From JBGPBY01 sp041481485 (GTDB lineage: Bacteria > Acidobacteriota > Terriglobia > 20CM-2-55-15), in contig JBGPBY010000065.1 in NCBI GenBank assembly GCA_041481485.1, positions 1 through 19,829 on the forward strand: 19,829 nucleotides of DNA. The letters run 5' to 3'. The position numbers and the translations under genes were made by a program. This document shows, one piece after another, positions 18,003-19,829 of this stretch. The notes beneath the pieces were generated by a model. That model was given only the letters and a program-made list of their open reading frames with translations. It was not told the origin of the DNA and ran no database searches. The first letter of the stretch is position 1. Each line of letters opens with the position of its first letter.

Positions 18003-18785
18003 TCATCCTCTCCAGCGCAGGGAGTCCACCGACCGATAGGTCAGAAAGACGCCAACGAAGATGAGTGACAGATAAAAAATGACATTGGAAGTGGACAACA
18101 CTCCCTTCAGAAAGTCGTCCAGATGATCGAGAATTGAAAGATAGGATAGAACGGCCTTCGAGGAATCCTCGGCGCGGTTGGCCAATACGGTCACCAGCCA
18201 CAGCATCATGAAGACTCCGAAACTCAGCACTCCGGCCACAATCTGATTCTCCGTCAGGCTGGAAATGAACATTCCGATGGCAACCAGCGACAAACTGTAA
18301 AGCAGCAATCCAAGGTATGCCGTTAGAATCGGGCCCGACGCCGGATGCCCAAAGACATAGAGTGCTCCCATCGGAATCCATGTCGCGAGCAGCAGTATTG
18401 CGAAAAACGAACCGGCCGCTAAAAACTTCCCAAAGATGAACTGCGCATCGGTGACGGGCGCCGTCAGCATGAGCTCGATAGTGCCGCGTTTCTTTTCTTC
18501 GGAAAAAAGCGCCATGGTAATCATGGGAATAATGAAAAGCAGAATGACGCTCGTTGAACTGAGAAAATTCTGACTGACGATAGCCGGCACATCGATGGGA
18601 TTGGCAGCGCCGCCCATTTGAGCACTCTGCATGGCCTGCATCATCGAGGCACGCAACACCTGCGACAGCACCGCCTGGAAAAACATTCCGGTGACAAAGA
18701 GAAATATCGTCAGGACCACGTAGGCCACTGGCGAAACAAAGTACGTTCCGAGTTCGCGCTGAACGATGGCAATGATGTTCTTCAT
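18003..18785 (-). CDS. ABC-2 type transporter permease, GldF/NosY-like
   Basis: The 260-residue product has about six membrane helices. The first (about 16-36) is followed by a Met/Gln/Ala-rich periplasmic loop (about 44-70); then come the helix with VILLFIIPMITMALF and the cytoplasmic coupling motif SEEKKRGTIELMLTAPVTDAQFIFGKF, which is the hallmark of GldF/NosY-type permeases. Further helices lie near residues 112-135, 144-165, 172-195 and 230-250. It should form the membrane channel for the ATPase encoded just upstream, whose stop codon it overlaps by four bases (ATGA). The substrate is unknown. No NosZ/copper genes are near, so a nitrous-oxide role is unlikely. Confidence 0.9.
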   Translation of the reverse strand: MKNIIAIVQRELGTYFVSPVAYVVLTIFLFVTGMFFQAVLSQVLRASMMQAMQSAQMGGAANPIDVPAIVSQNFLSSTSVILLFIIPMITMALFSEEKKRGTIELMLTAPVTDAQFIFGKFLAAGSFFAILLLATWIPMGALYVFGHPASGPILTAYLGLLLYSLSLVAIGMFISSLTENQIVAGVLSFGVFMMLWLVTVLANRAEDSSKAVLSYLSILDHLDDFLKGVLSTSNVIFYLSLIFVGVFLTYRSVDSLRWRG

Positions 18786-19744
18786 AGCTGTTCCGTATCC
18801 GGGGCCTGAATTTCTTCTGCGGTCGTGAGTTTGATGAAAATGTCTTCGAGGCTCATGGTCTTCGAATGGAGTTCAAGCAGGTTCCATCCTTTCGCCACGA
18901 TCGCGCGCGCCAGATCCCCCCGAACGTCGTTCCGTGTTTCACTATCCACGACAAGCCGGAGGCGCCCGCCGTTTTCCGATTCGTGCTGTACGCCGATAAT
19001 GCCCGGAATCGCCTTCACTGCGGGCACGACTGCGGAGGACGGCCCTTCCACCTCGACTGTAATGCGTGAGGTTCCCTGCCCTTGCATCCTCAAATTCTGG
19101 GGCGTATCGACGGCTACAATTTTTCCCCGGTCGATGATGATCACGCGATGGCAAGTCTGTTCGACCTCCGGGAGAATGTGCGTTGAAAGAATGACCGTGT
19201 GCTTGCCGGCGAGTTCCTTGATCAGTTCTCGTACTTCCTGGATCTGTTTGGGATCCAGGCCAATGGTCGGTTCATCGAGTATCAGCACCGGCGGATCATT
19301 CAACAACGCCTGAGCGATACCCACGCGCTGTTTGTAACCTTTGGAAAGTTTGGCGATGATTCGTTCCTGTACGTCCGCGATGTTGACTTTCTCCATGACG
19401 CGGCGAACATCGTCGTCGACGCGATTGGAAGCGACGCCCTTGATCTTCGCAACGAAGCGCAGATACGCGCGCACTGTCATTTCGGTGTACAGCGGCGGAT
19501 TCTCGGGCAGGTATCCGATGCGTTTGCGGCATTCGAGCGGCTGATCACCGACATCGAAGCCATCCACACGCACGGTGCCGCCGGTAGGCGGCATGTAGCC
19601 TGTAATGATCCTCATCGTTGTGGTCTTCCCCGCGCCATTGGGACCGAGAAAACCGAGGATCTCCCCTTTTTCGACATTGAACGACATGCCGTCGACTGCT
19701 GTTTTGTTCGGATAGCGTTTCGAGATGTTTTCAACGGATATCAA
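18782..19744 (-). CDS. ABC-transporter ATPase, GldA-like, first gene of the operon
   Basis: The 320-residue cytoplasmic ATPase shows Walker A GPNGAGKTTT (about 34-43), the signature LSKGYKQRVGIAQAL, Walker B VLILDEPTIGLDP and the H-switch STHILPEVE. A C-terminal extension of about 100 residues (TSRITVEVEGPSSAV onward) is typical of GldA/NatA/DrrA-type proteins. The start is taken as TTG at 19744, because GGGAGG (19753-19758) lies eight bases upstream and the ISVENISKRYPNK start aligns with the family; the nearby ATG at 19751 is out of frame. It powers the GldF-like permease. No repressor gene or clear promoter is visible in the 85 bases left before the window edge. Confidence 0.95.
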   Translation of the reverse strand: MISVENISKRYPNKTAVDGMSFNVEKGEILGFLGPNGAGKTTTMRIITGYMPPTGGTVRVDGFDVGDQPLECRKRIGYLPENPPLYTEMTVRAYLRFVAKIKGVASNRVDDDVRRVMEKVNIADVQERIIAKLSKGYKQRVGIAQALLNDPPVLILDEPTIGLDPKQIQEVRELIKELAGKHTVILSTHILPEVEQTCHRVIIIDRGKIVAVDTPQNLRMQGQGTSRITVEVEGPSSAVVPAVKAIPGIIGVQHESENGGRLRLVVDSETRNDVRGDLARAIVAKGWNLLELHSKTMSLEDIFIKLTTAEEIQAPDTEQL

Positions 19745-19752
19745 TCGTCATG

Positions 19753-19758
19753 CCTCCC
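19753..19758 (-). promoter_or_regulatory. Ribosome binding site deciding the ATPase TTG start
   Basis: GGGAGG on the minus strand, eight bases before TTG at 19744. It supports the unusual start codon. Confidence 0.65.
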
Positions 19759-19800
19759 AGATCAAACTTTTTTTATTGTGAAGGAATGCCATCAAGAAAT

Positions 19801-19826
19801 CCCTCTCCCAACGGGAGAGGGTTGGG
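19801..19826. repeat. Palindromic element at the right edge
   Basis: CCCTCTCCC and GGGAGAGGG form a perfect nine-base-pair stem around AAC. CCCAAC (19807-19812) and GTTGGG (19821-19826) can pair instead, so two exclusive hairpins are possible. Elements of this kind are dispersed in intergenic regions of many bacteria. It sits about 60 bases before the ATPase gene; the gene on its other side is outside the window. Confidence 0.55.
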
Positions 19827-19829
19827 TGA

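Noticed and set aside
18003..19744. NosFY-type copper/nitrous-oxide maturation transporter
   Set aside because: No nosZ, nosD or copper-site gene is present, and the adjoining GldG-like and DUF4340 genes point to the Gld-like group.

Overview
The window looks like chromosomal DNA of a Gram-negative bacterium, most likely an Acidobacteriota member. The clearest pointer is the large outer-membrane protein at 9285-12221: an N-terminal carboxypeptidase-regulatory-like domain, a TonB-plug-like segment and a C-terminal phenylalanine, a build common in that phylum. Two ECF sigma/anti-sigma modules, a GldA/F/G-like ABC operon and moderate GC fit, but the assignment is inferred from family resemblance, not from a marker tree. 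No rRNA, tRNA, CRISPR array, transposase or phage gene was seen. No gene-free stretch exceeds 300 bases; the longest (7652-7909) is filled by a palindromic repeat.

Layout. (1) 2-1363, minus: a family-39-type membrane glycosyltransferase that runs off the left edge. (2) 1417-7651, plus: efp, a small secreted protein, and purH in a tight row, then a secreted 16-repeat TPR protein, then an ECF sigma factor translationally coupled to a membrane anti-sigma protein with a cysteine-less thioredoxin-like periplasmic domain. (3) 7652-7909: head-to-head REP/BIME-like repeats between convergent genes. (4) 7910-9154, minus: lysA. (5) 9285-15014, minus: a second ECF sigma gene, a small membrane anti-sigma candidate, a Spy/CpxP-like LTxxQ protein, a larger secreted LTxxQ-like protein cut up by Asn/Gln/Gly-rich tracts, and the TonB-receptor-like outer-membrane protein. 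(6) 15080-19744, minus: a four-gene ABC operon (ATPase, permease, GldG-like protein, DUF4340 protein) with overlapping or abutting genes.

The most interesting part is region 5. The same two-part promoter sequence (GGTTGTAACC, exactly 16 bases, then CGTA) occurs just upstream of the second sigma gene and again just upstream of the outer-membrane protein gene. It resembles the promoters of SigW-type ECF factors. The simplest reading is an autoregulated envelope-stress regulon in which the sigma factor controls its own operon (anti-sigma, Spy-like chaperone, Asn-rich LTxxQ protein) and separately boosts the outer-membrane protein. The Asn-rich protein, with four low-complexity linkers and three LTxxQ-like motifs, is not a type I can match to a described system.
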